Made by a program: the position numbers and the translations under genes. A DNA stretch of 64,000 bases from NCBI RefSeq assembly GCF_002163715.1, contig NZ_CP015698.1:3795674-3859673 (forward strand), written 5' to 3'. Position 1 is the first letter of the stretch; each line of letters begins with the position of its first letter. The stretch comes from Curvibacter sp. AEP1-3. Lineage in GTDB: Bacteria; Pseudomonadota; Gammaproteobacteria; Burkholderiales; Burkholderiaceae_C. This document shows, piece after piece, positions 36,052 to 44,990 of the stretch. The notes under the pieces are model-generated. The model was not told the origin of the DNA. It ran no database searches and worked only from the letters and a program-made list of their open reading frames with translations.

Positions 36052-36810
36052 ATGAGAAATCTATGGCTGCTCACACTTCTTTGGATGTTGGCTGGTTCCA
36101 TGGCCAGGGCGGCGAATGACGACATGCAGGCCATAAGAGGTTTTTCGATTGACCGGACCGAGGTGAGCATCGCGCAGTTTGCGCGCTACGTTCAAGCCAC
36201 CGGTGTAGTGACCACAGCCGAAAGTGCGGGAGGCGGAAGTACCTATGAGGGTGGTTGGGTGCAACGCAAAGGTTGGACTTGGCGCACTCCATATGGTGTT
36301 CCTGCAAACGACAGAGAACCCGCGGTGCACATCACGTTCAATGAGGCCAAGGCATATTGCCAATGGGCGGGGAAGCGGCTTCCCAGTGACGCCGAATGGA
36401 TGGAGGCGGCCTACACCGAACGCCGGATCGCACCAACAGCTGGATTCCTGAAGGACACACGGTATCCGTACCCAACAGGTATCAGCCCTGAAGGCGCCAA
36501 CTGCCTGGGCGACTGCGGGGCCATCAACACTCTCGAAGCTTATTCCGGTGGCTTGGTCACTTCCAGAGGTCGCGGCCATGTCTTGACTGGAACTACGCGA
36601 GCTGGCGTCAATGGCTTATGGGACATGGGCGGCAATGTTTGGGAATGGACCAATAACGGTGATGCCGCGTCAGCGGATGCTGACCGTCCAACGCGCGGAG
36701 GCTCCTGGTGGTACGGGGCGGCCCAGATGCATCTCGACCATTTGCAATCCAAACCGGCCTCCACTGCAGTGGTTTACATCGGTTTCAGGTGTGCAAAAAG
36801 CTTGCCTTAA
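36052..36810 (+). CDS. Secreted formylglycine-generating-enzyme-like (SUMF1 fold) protein
   Basis: 252 residues with a signal peptide (about 1-20, LLWMLAGSMARA). The FGE-sulfatase fold is clear: FSIDRTEVSIAQFARYV, EPAVHITFNEAKAYCQWAGKRLPSDAEWMEAAY, GLWDMGGNVWEWTN, TRGGSWW and the final IGFRCAKS. In true formylglycine-generating enzymes two catalytic Cys follow the RGGS motif; here that stretch (GGSWWYGAAQMHLDHLQSK) has none, so sulfatase activation is unlikely. It may bind a ligand or modify an envelope partner. It follows the kinase gene in the same direction after a 481-base gap. Confidence 0.85.
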   Translation: MRNLWLLTLLWMLAGSMARAANDDMQAIRGFSIDRTEVSIAQFARYVQATGVVTTAESAGGGSTYEGGWVQRKGWTWRTPYGVPANDREPAVHITFNEAKAYCQWAGKRLPSDAEWMEAAYTERRIAPTAGFLKDTRYPYPTGISPEGANCLGDCGAINTLEAYSGGLVTSRGRGHVLTGTTRAGVNGLWDMGGNVWEWTNNGDAASADADRPTRGGSWWYGAAQMHLDHLQSKPASTAVVYIGFRCAKSLP

Positions 36811-36916
36811 TGATTTTGGTGCCTTCTAAGGACCAGTGACTTGTTCAACCCTTACGGGTCTGATCAAACCTCACCCGCATTGTTTGTGGCTTTTGCCAAG
36901 CTGATAAGGTTGCGGT

Positions 36917-39433
36917 ATGAACCTCTCTTTCTGGCGCCTGGGTTGGCGCACCTTGTGGCGCGATGTGCGCTCCGGCGAGCTGCGTTTGCTCATCCTGGCG
37001 GTCACCTTGGCCGTGGCGGCTCTTACCGCGGTGGGCTTTTTTGCCGACCGGCTGCAGGGCGGCTTGCAGCGCGATGCGCGCCAGCTGCTGGGCGGCGATG
37101 CCGTCATCTCCAGCGACAACAAGCCACCGGCAGCTTTTGAGGAGCGGGCCCGCGCACTCGGCCTGCAGGTGGTGCACACCTTGGGCTTTCCCACCATGGC
37201 CCGCGCCAGTGACGCGCAGGGCGCGGCAGCCAAGCTGGTGGCGCTCAAAACGGTAGAGGCCGGCTACCCGCTGCGCGGCACCTTGCGCATCAGCCCGGCA
37301 CCTGACACCCCCGACACCCCGACCAAAGACATTCCTGCTCCCGGCCAAGCTTGGGTGGACGCCGCCTTGCTGGACGCCATCGGCATCCAGGTGGGGGACC
37401 CGATTCTGCTGGGTGATGTGCAGCTCAAGGTGAGCGCCATTCTGGTGATTGAGCCAGACCGTGGCGGCGGCTTCATGAACTTCGCGCCCCGTGTCATGCT
37501 CAACGAGGCGGACATTGCGGCCACCGGGCTCATCCAGCCCGCCAGCCGCTTGAACTACCGCATGGCGGTGGCCGGCCCGGAAGCTGCCGTAAAAACTTAT
37601 GTGCAATGGGCTGATGCCCAAGTAAAAACCAACGTACGTGGCGTGCGGGTGGAGTCGCTGCAAAGCGGGCGCCCCGAGATGAGCCAGACGCTGGACCGTG
37701 CCAACAAGTTCTTGAGCCTCGTCGCACTGTTGGCCGCTTTGCTCAGCGCCGTAGCCGTGGCCTTGGCCGCGCGCGCCTTTGCCGCCAACCATTTGGATGA
37801 CTGCGCCATGCTGCGCGTGCTGGGCCTCTCCCAGCGCACCATCGCCAGCGCCTATGCCTTTGAGTTTGCGCTGGTCGGCCTGTTTGCCAGCCTCTTGGGC
37901 GTAGCTGTGGGCTTCGGGGTGCATTACCTGTTCGTGGCTTTGTTGGCGGGACTGGTAGATGCCGCTTTACCTGCAGCATCGCTGTGGCCGGCATTGTTGG
38001 GCGTGGGCATGGGCCTCACCCTGCTCATGGCCTTTGGCCTGCCGCCCGTGCTGCAGCTGGCTCAGGTGCCGGCGCTGCGCGTGATCCGCCGCGATGTGGG
38101 TAACTTGCGCCCTGCATCTCTGGGTGTGCTGGCCGTGGGCGTAGCCGGCTTTGCGGCGCTGCTGCTCACCGTGAGCAGCGACCTGACGCTGGGCCTGATT
38201 GCCGTGGGCGGCTTTGCCGGTGCGGTGCTGGTGTTTGCATCGCTCAGCTGGGTGGCAGTAAAGCTGTTGCGCAAGAGCGTCAACGAAACCACCGCCCCAC
38301 GTTGGCTGGTGCTGGCGACGCGGCAGATTTCGGCTCGGCCCGCCTATACCGTGGTGCAAGTAAGTGCCCTTTCGGTAGGCCTGTTGGCGCTGGTGCTGTT
38401 GGTGCTTTTGCGTACCGACCTGATCAGCAGCTGGCGCAAGGCCACGCCGCCGGATGCGCCCAACCGTTTTGTCATCAACGTGATGCCCGAGCAGTCCGAT
38501 GCGTTCCAGAAAGCCCTGACCGACAAGGGCGTGGCCAAGTTCGACTGGTACCCCATGATCCGCGGCCGGCTGGTGGCGGTGAATGACAAGGCCGTGTCGC
38601 CCGACGACTACACCGAGGACCGTGCCAAGCGTCTGGTGGACCGCGAGTTCAACATTTCTCACAGCGCCAAAAACCCGCAGCACAACATCATTGTGGGCGG
38701 CCAATGGACGGAAGAAGAGGCCGGTGCCATCAGCGTGGAAGAGGGGATCGCCAAAACCCTGAACCTCAAGCTGGGCGACAGCCTGCGCTTTGACATTGGC
38801 GGGGTGCAGACCGAAGCCAAGATCACGTCGCTGCGCAAGGTGGACTGGGGCTCCATGCGTGCTAACTTCTTTGTGATGTTTCCGGTGAGCACGCTCAAAG
38901 ATGTGCCCAGCACGTACATGGGGGCCTTCAAAGCGCCAGAGACCAAGGGCTTCGATAACGCGCTGGTGCGCGAATTCCCCAACATCACCAACGTGGACAT
39001 GACCAGCACCATCAACCAGGTGCAACGCGTGCTGGACCAGGTGATCCGTGCGGTGGAGTTCTTGTTCGGCTTCACGCTGGCAGCGGGCCTAGTTGTGCTG
39101 TTTGCCGCAGTGACTGCCACCCGTGAAGACCGGGCGCGCGAGTTCGCCATCATGCGGGCCGTGGGCGCGGGCAGCAGCCTGCTGCGCCAAGTGCAACGCA
39201 CCGAGCTGGCCGGCGTGGGTTTGCTGGCGGGATTTCTGGCGTCCATCGTGGCAGCTGTTGTTGGCTGGGCGCTGGCGCGCTTTGTCTTTGAGTTCGACTG
39301 GACCGTGCAGCTCTGGGTGCCGCTGGTAGGCGCGTTGGCCGGTGCCGTGTTGGCGCTGGCCGCCGGCTGGTGGGGGCTGCGCGATGTGCTGCGCCGTCCG
39401 GTCGTCGAAACCCTGCGCCGCGCCGCGAGCTGA
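36917..39433 (+). CDS. FtsX-family ABC permease (YbbP-like)
   Basis: 838 residues with an N-terminal membrane anchor, a large periplasmic domain, two FtsX-type modules (three or more helices each, near 255-380 and 690-830) and a central membrane pair. The C-terminal module VLFAAVTATREDRAREFAIMRAVGAGSSLLRQVQRTELAG is characteristic. YbbP-type permeases normally pair with a LolD-like ATPase (YbbA) encoded next door; none is here, so the partner must be elsewhere. A role in envelope lipid or lipoprotein handling is inferred from the family. Start ATG follows AAGG. Confidence 0.9.
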   Translation: MNLSFWRLGWRTLWRDVRSGELRLLILAVTLAVAALTAVGFFADRLQGGLQRDARQLLGGDAVISSDNKPPAAFEERARALGLQVVHTLGFPTMARASDAQGAAAKLVALKTVEAGYPLRGTLRISPAPDTPDTPTKDIPAPGQAWVDAALLDAIGIQVGDPILLGDVQLKVSAILVIEPDRGGGFMNFAPRVMLNEADIAATGLIQPASRLNYRMAVAGPEAAVKTYVQWADAQVKTNVRGVRVESLQSGRPEMSQTLDRANKFLSLVALLAALLSAVAVALAARAFAANHLDDCAMLRVLGLSQRTIASAYAFEFALVGLFASLLGVAVGFGVHYLFVALLAGLVDAALPAASLWPALLGVGMGLTLLMAFGLPPVLQLAQVPALRVIRRDVGNLRPASLGVLAVGVAGFAALLLTVSSDLTLGLIAVGGFAGAVLVFASLSWVAVKLLRKSVNETTAPRWLVLATRQISARPAYTVVQVSALSVGLLALVLLVLLRTDLISSWRKATPPDAPNRFVINVMPEQSDAFQKALTDKGVAKFDWYPMIRGRLVAVNDKAVSPDDYTEDRAKRLVDREFNISHSAKNPQHNIIVGGQWTEEEAGAISVEEGIAKTLNLKLGDSLRFDIGGVQTEAKITSLRKVDWGSMRANFFVMFPVSTLKDVPSTYMGAFKAPETKGFDNALVREFPNITNVDMTSTINQVQRVLDQVIRAVEFLFGFTLAAGLVVLFAAVTATREDRAREFAIMRAVGAGSSLLRQVQRTELAGVGLLAGFLASIVAAVVGWALARFVFEFDWTVQLWVPLVGALAGAVLALAAGWWGLRDVLRRPVVETLRRAAS

Positions 39434-39445
39434 TTGCTCTGATTT

Positions 39446-39500
39446 TGATAGCTGCTCGCGCACATTCCTCGGGCGCTAGCAGTACTTTTTGCTTATAGAA
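39446..39500 (+). repeat. Intergenic hairpin repeat, copy 2
   Basis: GATAGCTGCTCGCGCACATTC, then a TCGGGCGCTAGCAG stretch, and TTATAG at the end. It fills the gap between the FtsX-type permease gene and the truncated haemoglobin gene in plus orientation. Confidence 0.7.
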
Positions 39501-39501
39501 C

Positions 39502-39903
39502 ATGCAGATTCAAGAACCCAATGCCAAAACCCCGTTTGAATGGATAGGGGGCGAACCCGTGATCCGCAGCATGGTGGACCGCTTCTACGACCTGATGGAC
39601 TTGGAACCCGGCTACGCCGCCTTGCGCGCGGCGCACGGCAGCTCGCTGGACAAGGCGCGCGACCACCTGTTCTGGTTTCTGTGCGGCTGGATGGGCGGGC
39701 CCGATTACTTTGTGGAGCGCTTCGGCCACCCGCGCCTGCGCGCACGGCACATGCCGTTCAAGATCGGCATTCTTGAGCGTGATCAGTGGCTGGCCTGCAT
39801 GGATCAGTCCATGGGAGATACGGGTATAGACCTGGTGCTGCGCGAGCGCCTCAAGACCTCGTTCTTCCAGACCGCTGACTGGATGCGCAACGTAGGCGCC
39901 TGA
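39502..39903 (+). CDS. Group II truncated haemoglobin
   Basis: 133 residues, the usual length. Visible features are the group II N-terminus (PFEWIGGEPVIRSMVDRFYDLMD with B10 Tyr), the conserved FLCGWMGGPDYFVERFGHPRLRARHMPF segment with proximal His in ARHMPF, and Trp near the C-terminus in TADWMRNVG. Group II globins bind O2 and NO and are linked to oxygen or nitrosative stress. It converges on the regulator gene with five bases between stops. The start is separated from the permease gene by the hairpin repeat, so it may have its own promoter or depend on read-through. Confidence 0.93.
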   Translation: MQIQEPNAKTPFEWIGGEPVIRSMVDRFYDLMDLEPGYAALRAAHGSSLDKARDHLFWFLCGWMGGPDYFVERFGHPRLRARHMPFKIGILERDQWLACMDQSMGDTGIDLVLRERLKTSFFQTADWMRNVGA

Positions 39904-39908
39904 AGCAC

Positions 39909-41030
39909 TTACGCCTGGCGGCCCAGCTTGCGGTAGACAGTGGCGCGGCTGATGCCCAGCGTTTTGGCAGCCTCCGATACATTGCCCCTGCACTGCTCCA
40001 CGGTTTTGCGGATCAGTGCGGTTTCCATGTCTTTCAGTGGCACCGCAGACGCGCCTGCAGGCCGGCCGGTTGCAGGCACTGTCAGTGCCTCGTTGGCGCT
40101 GTGAATCGCCAGTACCTGGATGTGCAAGCCGCTCCACAGGGGTACATCGGGTAGCGGCTCCTGGCGTTTTGCCGCATCAAACAAGGCCTGGTAGGGAAGG
40201 CCGAATAAATCGTTGGCATGTACCGTCTCGCCATGGCTGCGCTGCAGCCCGGCCAGCATGGTGCTCGCGGTGGTGTTGGCGGCTGTCACCCAACCGTCAC
40301 CATCCAGACACAACATGCCGTCGCCATCGCCGCCCAGGCTGTTGCCGGGCCAGTTCAGGCGCAGCAGCAGGCAGTGCGGCTTGGCCAGCACCAGGGCGTT
40401 TTCAATTTTGCTGGCGGTGCGGGCCACCAGGTGCCGCAGCTCGGGGCGCTCAATGGCATCAATGCCAGTGAGATCCAGCATGCCGATGCAGGCGCCATCC
40501 GGTCCGAACAGCGGGGCCCCCGCGCAACTGTAGGCCGCGTTGTCATCAAAAAAGTGCTCGCCGCGGTGCAACCACACCGGGCGCATCTCGCTCAAGGCGG
40601 CGCCTATGGCCGTAGTGCCTACGCGCCGTTCTGACAAGTCCACCCCCACGCGGGCAATCACATCGGCCCGACGGTCGCTGCGGTCGATATGACCGCTCAC
40701 ATCCACCACCACGCCGTCTGCATTGGTCAGGATGGCGAAGTAGCGGGTGTCGGCAATGGCCTGCCCCAAGCGGCCGAGCAAAGGGCGCGCCACGCTGAGC
40801 AGGGTCTGGTTGGCTTCTTCAATCCGCTGCAGGGCCGCCTTGGGCACCATGTCAAAACTCAGGCGTTCGTGGGGGCGCAAGCCATCGTTCAGGCAGCGCT
40901 GCCAGCTGCGTTCAATCCATGGCGACGACAGGGGCGCGGGCAGGGCACGCCCCTCCAGCAGCATGGCTTGGCGTGCCGTGCTGATGTGGCGCAGGCGCTG
41001 CTCGGCAACGTCGATCAGGGTTTGCAACAT
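39909..41030 (-). CDS. AcoR-like GAF/PAS-Fis regulator lacking the AAA+ domain
   Basis: 373 residues. The N-terminus (SPWIERSWQRCLNDGLRPHERLSFDMV) matches the AcoR group. A GAF domain (about 80-210: VGVDLSERRVGTTAIGAALSEMRPVWLHRGEHFF) and a PAS-like segment (about 220-300) follow. The C-terminus is a Fis-type helix-turn-helix (IRKTVEQCRGNVSEAAKTLGISRATVYRKLG). The central sigma-54-interacting ATPase with GAFTGA is absent, so it cannot act as a classical enhancer-binding protein. It is divergent from the molybdenum hydroxylase operon and probably controls it in response to the substrate. Confidence 0.88.
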   Translation of the reverse strand: MLQTLIDVAEQRLRHISTARQAMLLEGRALPAPLSSPWIERSWQRCLNDGLRPHERLSFDMVPKAALQRIEEANQTLLSVARPLLGRLGQAIADTRYFAILTNADGVVVDVSGHIDRSDRRADVIARVGVDLSERRVGTTAIGAALSEMRPVWLHRGEHFFDDNAAYSCAGAPLFGPDGACIGMLDLTGIDAIERPELRHLVARTASKIENALVLAKPHCLLLRLNWPGNSLGGDGDGMLCLDGDGWVTAANTTASTMLAGLQRSHGETVHANDLFGLPYQALFDAAKRQEPLPDVPLWSGLHIQVLAIHSANEALTVPATGRPAGASAVPLKDMETALIRKTVEQCRGNVSEAAKTLGISRATVYRKLGRQA

Positions 41031-41215
41031 GGGGTGGTGCCATCCGGTCCGGGGCTTGCGGTCGCCCGGAGTGGGCTTGGCCTGGCAAGTGTTTCATTTT
41101 GAGAATTTCAGACACCGCTGGCAAGGGTTCGAGGGTTTTACCTAGGGCCGGGTGAAGGGGCGGCTTCAATAATTTGCTGCGCTACCCCTTACCAACCATA
41201 ACGGAGACACATTCC

Positions 41216-41686
41216 ATGCAGGTTCAGCTCAAGGTTAATGGCAAGCCCACCACGGTGGACGTACCCCCCCATACATTGCTTGTTCAGGTGCTGCGCGAGC
41301 ACCTTCACCTCACCGGCACCCACGTGGGCTGTGACACCGCGCAGTGCGGTGCCTGCACGGTAATCAAGGACGGGCGCAGCATCAAGTCCTGCAATGTGCT
41401 GGCAGCGCAGGCCAATGGCTCCGATATCACCACCATCGAAGGGCTGGCCAAGCCCGACGGCACCCTGCACCCCATGCAAGCCGCCTTCAAAGAGTGCCAT
41501 GGCCTGCAATGCGGCTACTGCACCACCGGCATGGTGATGAGCGCGGTCGACCTGTGCACCCACCACCCCAAGGCATCGGCCGGCGAAATCCGCGAACTGC
41601 TGGAAGGCAACATCTGCCGCTGCACCGGCTACCAGAACATCGTCAAAGCCGTGCAGCAGGGTCAAGCTGCCATGGCTAACACTTAA
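41216..41686 (+). CDS. coxS: Molybdenum hydroxylase 2Fe-2S subunit (CoxS type)
   Basis: 156 residues from the ATG at 41216 after GGAGACA; the frame extends to 41174 without a ribosome site. The plant-type ferredoxin site is [12 protein letters not shown] plus Cys in IKSCNVLA, and the helical domain site is CGYCTTGM with CRCTGYQNI. It carries electrons from the Mo site to FAD in the CoxM subunit. Gene order here is S-L-M, unlike the M-S-L order of carboxydotrophs. The complex is cytoplasmic or membrane-associated. Confidence 0.93.
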   Translation: MQVQLKVNGKPTTVDVPPHTLLVQVLREHLHLTGTHVGCDTAQCGACTVIKDGRSIKSCNVLAAQANGSDITTIEGLAKPDGTLHPMQAAFKECHGLQCGYCTTGMVMSAVDLCTHHPKASAGEIRELLEGNICRCTGYQNIVKAVQQGQAAMANT

Positions 41687-41697
41687 GGAGTCTCACC

Positions 41698-44070
41698 ATG
41701 GGTGCATCAGATTTTTCCAAGCTTCCGCATATTGGTGAGTCCGTCCGCCGCAAGGAGGACTACCGCTTCCTGACCGGTGCCGGCCAGTACACCGACGACA
41801 TCACCATGGAGCGCCAGACCTATGCGGTCTTTGTGCGCAGCCCGCATGCACATGCCAACATCAACAGCATCGACGTGGCCGCTGCCAAAGCCATGCCTGG
41901 TGTGGTGGAAGTGTTCATCGGCAAGGACCTCGAAGGCAAGATGGGCGGATTGCCCTGCGGCTGGCTGATCACCGATGTGGACGGCCAACCCATGAAAGAG
42001 CCACCCCACCCGGTACTGGCACTCGGCAAAGCCCGCCACGTGGGCGACCAGGTGGCCATGGTGATTGCCGAGACCCTGGAGCAAGCCAAAAACGCTGCCG
42101 AGGCTGTGGTGGTCGACTATGACGCACTGCCTGCCGTGGTGGACGTGCGTGATGCCGCCACCGGCCCGCAACTGCACGAGCAGGCACCCAACAACCATTG
42201 CTACAAATGGGGCCTAGGCGACAAGGCTGCGGTCGACGCCGCCTTTGCAACGGCCGCCCACATCACTAAGCTGGACCTGACCAACAACCGACTGGTGCCC
42301 AACGCCATGGAGCCGCGCGCGGCCATCGGTACTTACAACCGCGCCACCGAAGAATATGTTTTGCATGTGGCCAACCAGAACCCGCACGTTGAGCGCCTGC
42401 TGATGACTGCCTTTGTGCTAGGTCTGCCCGAGCACAAGGTGCGCGTGATTGCGCCCGATGTGGGTGGCGGCTTCGGCTCCAAGATCTACCTGTATGCCGA
42501 AGACGTGGCCTTGACCTGGGCCTCCAAGCAAATCAACCGTAGCATCAAGTGGACTTGCGAGCGCAGCGAATCTTTCCTCACGGACGCGCACGGCCGTGAT
42601 CACGTAAGCCACGCCGAAATGGCGATGGACAAGGACGGCAAGTTCCTCGCCATGCGGGTGCACACCGATGCCAATCTGGGCGCCTATTTGTCGACCTTCT
42701 CGACCGCAGTGCCCACCATCCTCTATGCCACGTTGCTGGCCGGTCAGTACACCTGTCCGCTCATCCATGTGGAAGTGGACGCCTGGTTCACCAACACCGC
42801 ACCGGTTGATGCTTACCGCGGCGCTGGACGCCCTGAGGCGACCTACCTGCTGGAGCGCCTGGTAACCCGCTGCGGCTGGGAGTTGGGCCTGTCCCAGGAA
42901 GAGATCCGCAAACGCAACTTCATCAACAGCTGGCCCTACCAGACCCCGGTTGCTCTGACCTATGACGCTGGCGACTACCTGGGTTGCATGACCAAGGCGC
43001 AGGCGCTAGGTGACACCGCCGGTTTTGAGGCCCGCAAGGCAGCCAGCAAGGCCAAGGGCAAGCTGCGCGGCATCGGCTACTCCAGCTACATCGAAGCCTG
43101 CGGCCTCGCACCCAGCAATATCGCAGGCGCCTTGGGCGCCCGCGCCGGCTTGTTTGAGTGCGGCGAAGTGCGTGTGCACCCCACTGGCAGCGTGACCGTG
43201 TTTACCGGCTCCCACAGCCACGGGCAGGGGCACGAAACCACTTTCGCGCAGGTGGTGGCAGCACGCCTGGGTATTGCCGTAGACGCGGTGGATATCGTGC
43301 ACGGTGACACCGGGCGCGTGCCATTCGGCATGGGCACCTATGGCTCTCGCTCGATCTCGGTGGGTGGTGCGGCCATCATGAAGGCGCTGGACAAGATCGA
43401 GACCAAGGCCAAGAAAATTGCGGCCCACTTGATGGAAGCCAGCGACGCCGATGTGGAGTTTGCCAATGGCGAGTTCACCGTCAAGGGCACCGACAAAAAG
43501 GTGACCTTCGGCCAGGTGGCGCTTACTGCCTACGTGCCCCACAACTACCCGCTGGACAAGCTGGAGCCGGGCCTGAACGAAACCGCGTTCTACGACCCCA
43601 CCAACTTCACCTTCCCCAGCGGCACCTACATCTGTGAGGTCGAAATCGATCCCATGACCGGCAAGACCCGCGTGGACAAGTTCACCGCGGTGGATGACTT
43701 CGGCACCATCATCAACCCGATGATTGTGGAAGGCCAAGTACACGGTGGTCTGGTGCAGGGCATCGGCCAGGCGCTGCTGGAAAACTGCGTGTACGACAAA
43801 GAAACCGGCCAGCTGCTGACCGGCTCCTTCATGGACTACACCATGCCCCGGGCAGACGATTTCCCTGAGTTCAAGATCGACAACATCTGCACGCCTTGCA
43901 CCCACAACCCCTTGGGCACCAAGGGCTGCGGTGAAGCAGGCGCCATCGGCTCGCCGCCGGCAGTTATCAACGCGGTGCTCGATGCGCTGCGCGAAGTGGG
44001 CGTCAAAGACTTTGACATGCCCGCCTCCCCCCACCGCGTGTGGGAAGCCATTCAGTCGGCCAAGGCTTAA
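41698..44070 (+). CDS. coxL: Molybdenum hydroxylase large subunit, form II CoxL type
   Basis: 790 residues, 11 bases after coxS. It has the xanthine dehydrogenase-family large-subunit layout: [24 protein letters not shown] at the start, [15 protein letters not shown], and [24 protein letters not shown] near the end. The active-site loop is AYRGAGR (residues 372-378), the signature of form II CoxL, whereas true CO dehydrogenase (form I) has AYXCSFR with a Cys that binds copper. It should bind Mo-MCD. CO oxidation is therefore doubtful; oxidation of an aldehyde, purine or N-heterocycle is equally possible. Confidence 0.93.
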   Translation: MGASDFSKLPHIGESVRRKEDYRFLTGAGQYTDDITMERQTYAVFVRSPHAHANINSIDVAAAKAMPGVVEVFIGKDLEGKMGGLPCGWLITDVDGQPMKEPPHPVLALGKARHVGDQVAMVIAETLEQAKNAAEAVVVDYDALPAVVDVRDAATGPQLHEQAPNNHCYKWGLGDKAAVDAAFATAAHITKLDLTNNRLVPNAMEPRAAIGTYNRATEEYVLHVANQNPHVERLLMTAFVLGLPEHKVRVIAPDVGGGFGSKIYLYAEDVALTWASKQINRSIKWTCERSESFLTDAHGRDHVSHAEMAMDKDGKFLAMRVHTDANLGAYLSTFSTAVPTILYATLLAGQYTCPLIHVEVDAWFTNTAPVDAYRGAGRPEATYLLERLVTRCGWELGLSQEEIRKRNFINSWPYQTPVALTYDAGDYLGCMTKAQALGDTAGFEARKAASKAKGKLRGIGYSSYIEACGLAPSNIAGALGARAGLFECGEVRVHPTGSVTVFTGSHSHGQGHETTFAQVVAARLGIAVDAVDIVHGDTGRVPFGMGTYGSRSISVGGAAIMKALDKIETKAKKIAAHLMEASDADVEFANGEFTVKGTDKKVTFGQVALTAYVPHNYPLDKLEPGLNETAFYDPTNFTFPSGTYICEVEIDPMTGKTRVDKFTAVDDFGTIINPMIVEGQVHGGLVQGIGQALLENCVYDKETGQLLTGSFMDYTMPRADDFPEFKIDNICTPCTHNPLGTKGCGEAGAIGSPPAVINAVLDALREVGVKDFDMPASPHRVWEAIQSAKA

Positions 44071-44088
44071 GCACAGGAGAACCAGACC

Positions 44089-44880
44089 ATGTACGCATTC
44101 ACTCTAGAGCGTCCCTCGACCGTGCAGGAAGCGGCTGAATTGGCCGCTGGCGGCACCAAAGTGCTGGCCGGCGGGCAAACCATGTTGGCTTCCATGAAGC
44201 TGCGTTTGTCGCAACCCGGCGCCGTGGCCGACTTGTCCGGCATCAAGGAGCTGGCCGGCATCAAGCGCGAGGGCAATGCCATCGTTATCGGTGCCATGAC
44301 TCGCCACCTCGATGTGGCTAACAGCGCCGAGGTCAAAGCCGCCATTCCCGGCCTGGCCGATTTGGCTGCCCACATTGGCGACAAGCAGGTCCGGGCCATG
44401 GGCACCCTGGGCGGCTCCGTGGCCAACAGCGACCCTGCGGCTTGCTACCCCAGCGCTGTACTGGCGCTGGGTGCCACCATCCACACCACCAAGCGCAAGA
44501 TTGCGGCAGACGACTTCTTTGTTGGCATGTTCACTACCGCGCTGGATGAAGGAGAGCTGATCACCGCGATCAGCTTCCCCATCCCCAAACGCAGCGTGTA
44601 CATGAAGTTCAACCAGCCGGCCTCGCGCTTTGCGTTGGTGGGCGTGTATGTGGCGCAAACCGACAGTGGTGTGCGTGTGGCAGTAACCGGTGCCGGCCAG
44701 TGCGTGTTCCGCCACGCCGGGCTGGAGGCCGCGCTCAACCAGAGCTTTACCGTGGCCTCTGCGGCTGCGGTGAAGATCGACGCGAGCGAGCTCAACGCCG
44801 ACATTCACGCAACCGCCGCCTACCGGGCCAACTTGATCAGCGTGCAAACCCAGCGCGCGGTGGCCAAGCTTCTGGGCTGA
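44089..44880 (+). CDS. coxM: Molybdenum hydroxylase FAD subunit (CoxM type)
   Basis: 263 residues, 18 bases after coxL. FAD-binding motifs are GGTKVLAGGQTMLASMKLRL (near 23-41) and MGTLGGSVANSDPAACYPSAVLALGA (about 104-129), with a C-terminal CO-dehydrogenase flavoprotein domain. It accepts electrons from CoxS and passes them to an acceptor. It is followed by a strong terminator that separates the structural genes from the accessory genes. Confidence 0.93.
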   Translation: MYAFTLERPSTVQEAAELAAGGTKVLAGGQTMLASMKLRLSQPGAVADLSGIKELAGIKREGNAIVIGAMTRHLDVANSAEVKAAIPGLADLAAHIGDKQVRAMGTLGGSVANSDPAACYPSAVLALGATIHTTKRKIAADDFFVGMFTTALDEGELITAISFPIPKRSVYMKFNQPASRFALVGVYVAQTDSGVRVAVTGAGQCVFRHAGLEAALNQSFTVASAAAVKIDASELNADIHATAAYRANLISVQTQRAVAKLLG

Positions 44881-44896
44881 GGCCCCGCAGTGCATA

Positions 44897-44930
44897 AGCC
44901 CCGCATTCTTGTGGATGCGGGGCTTTTTTT
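44897..44930 (+). terminator. Rho-independent terminator after coxM
   Basis: A perfect 10-base stem AGCCCCGCAT / ATGCGGGGCT with an 8-base loop runs into seven T. It ends the coxSLM transcript 50 bases after the coxM stop. Confidence 0.9.
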
Positions 44931-44931
44931 A

Positions 44932-44979
44932 ACTCCAGCGCTCATGGAATATGCGCGAGCAGCTCCTGAAACCATAGCA
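44932..44979 (-). repeat. Intergenic hairpin repeat, copy 3
   Basis: On the minus strand it reads CTATGG..., then GAGCTGCTCGCGCATATTCC, ATGAGCGCTGGAG. It begins directly after the terminator T run and ends 12 bases before the coxD start. Confidence 0.7.
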
Positions 44980-44990
44980 AGAAAGTGTCC

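Noticed and set aside
41072..41087. Possible sigma-54 promoter before coxS (TGG...TGGCA with correct GG-N10-GC spacing)
   Set aside because: Several consensus positions are missing, and the adjacent regulator lacks the ATPase needed for sigma-54; too weak to list.
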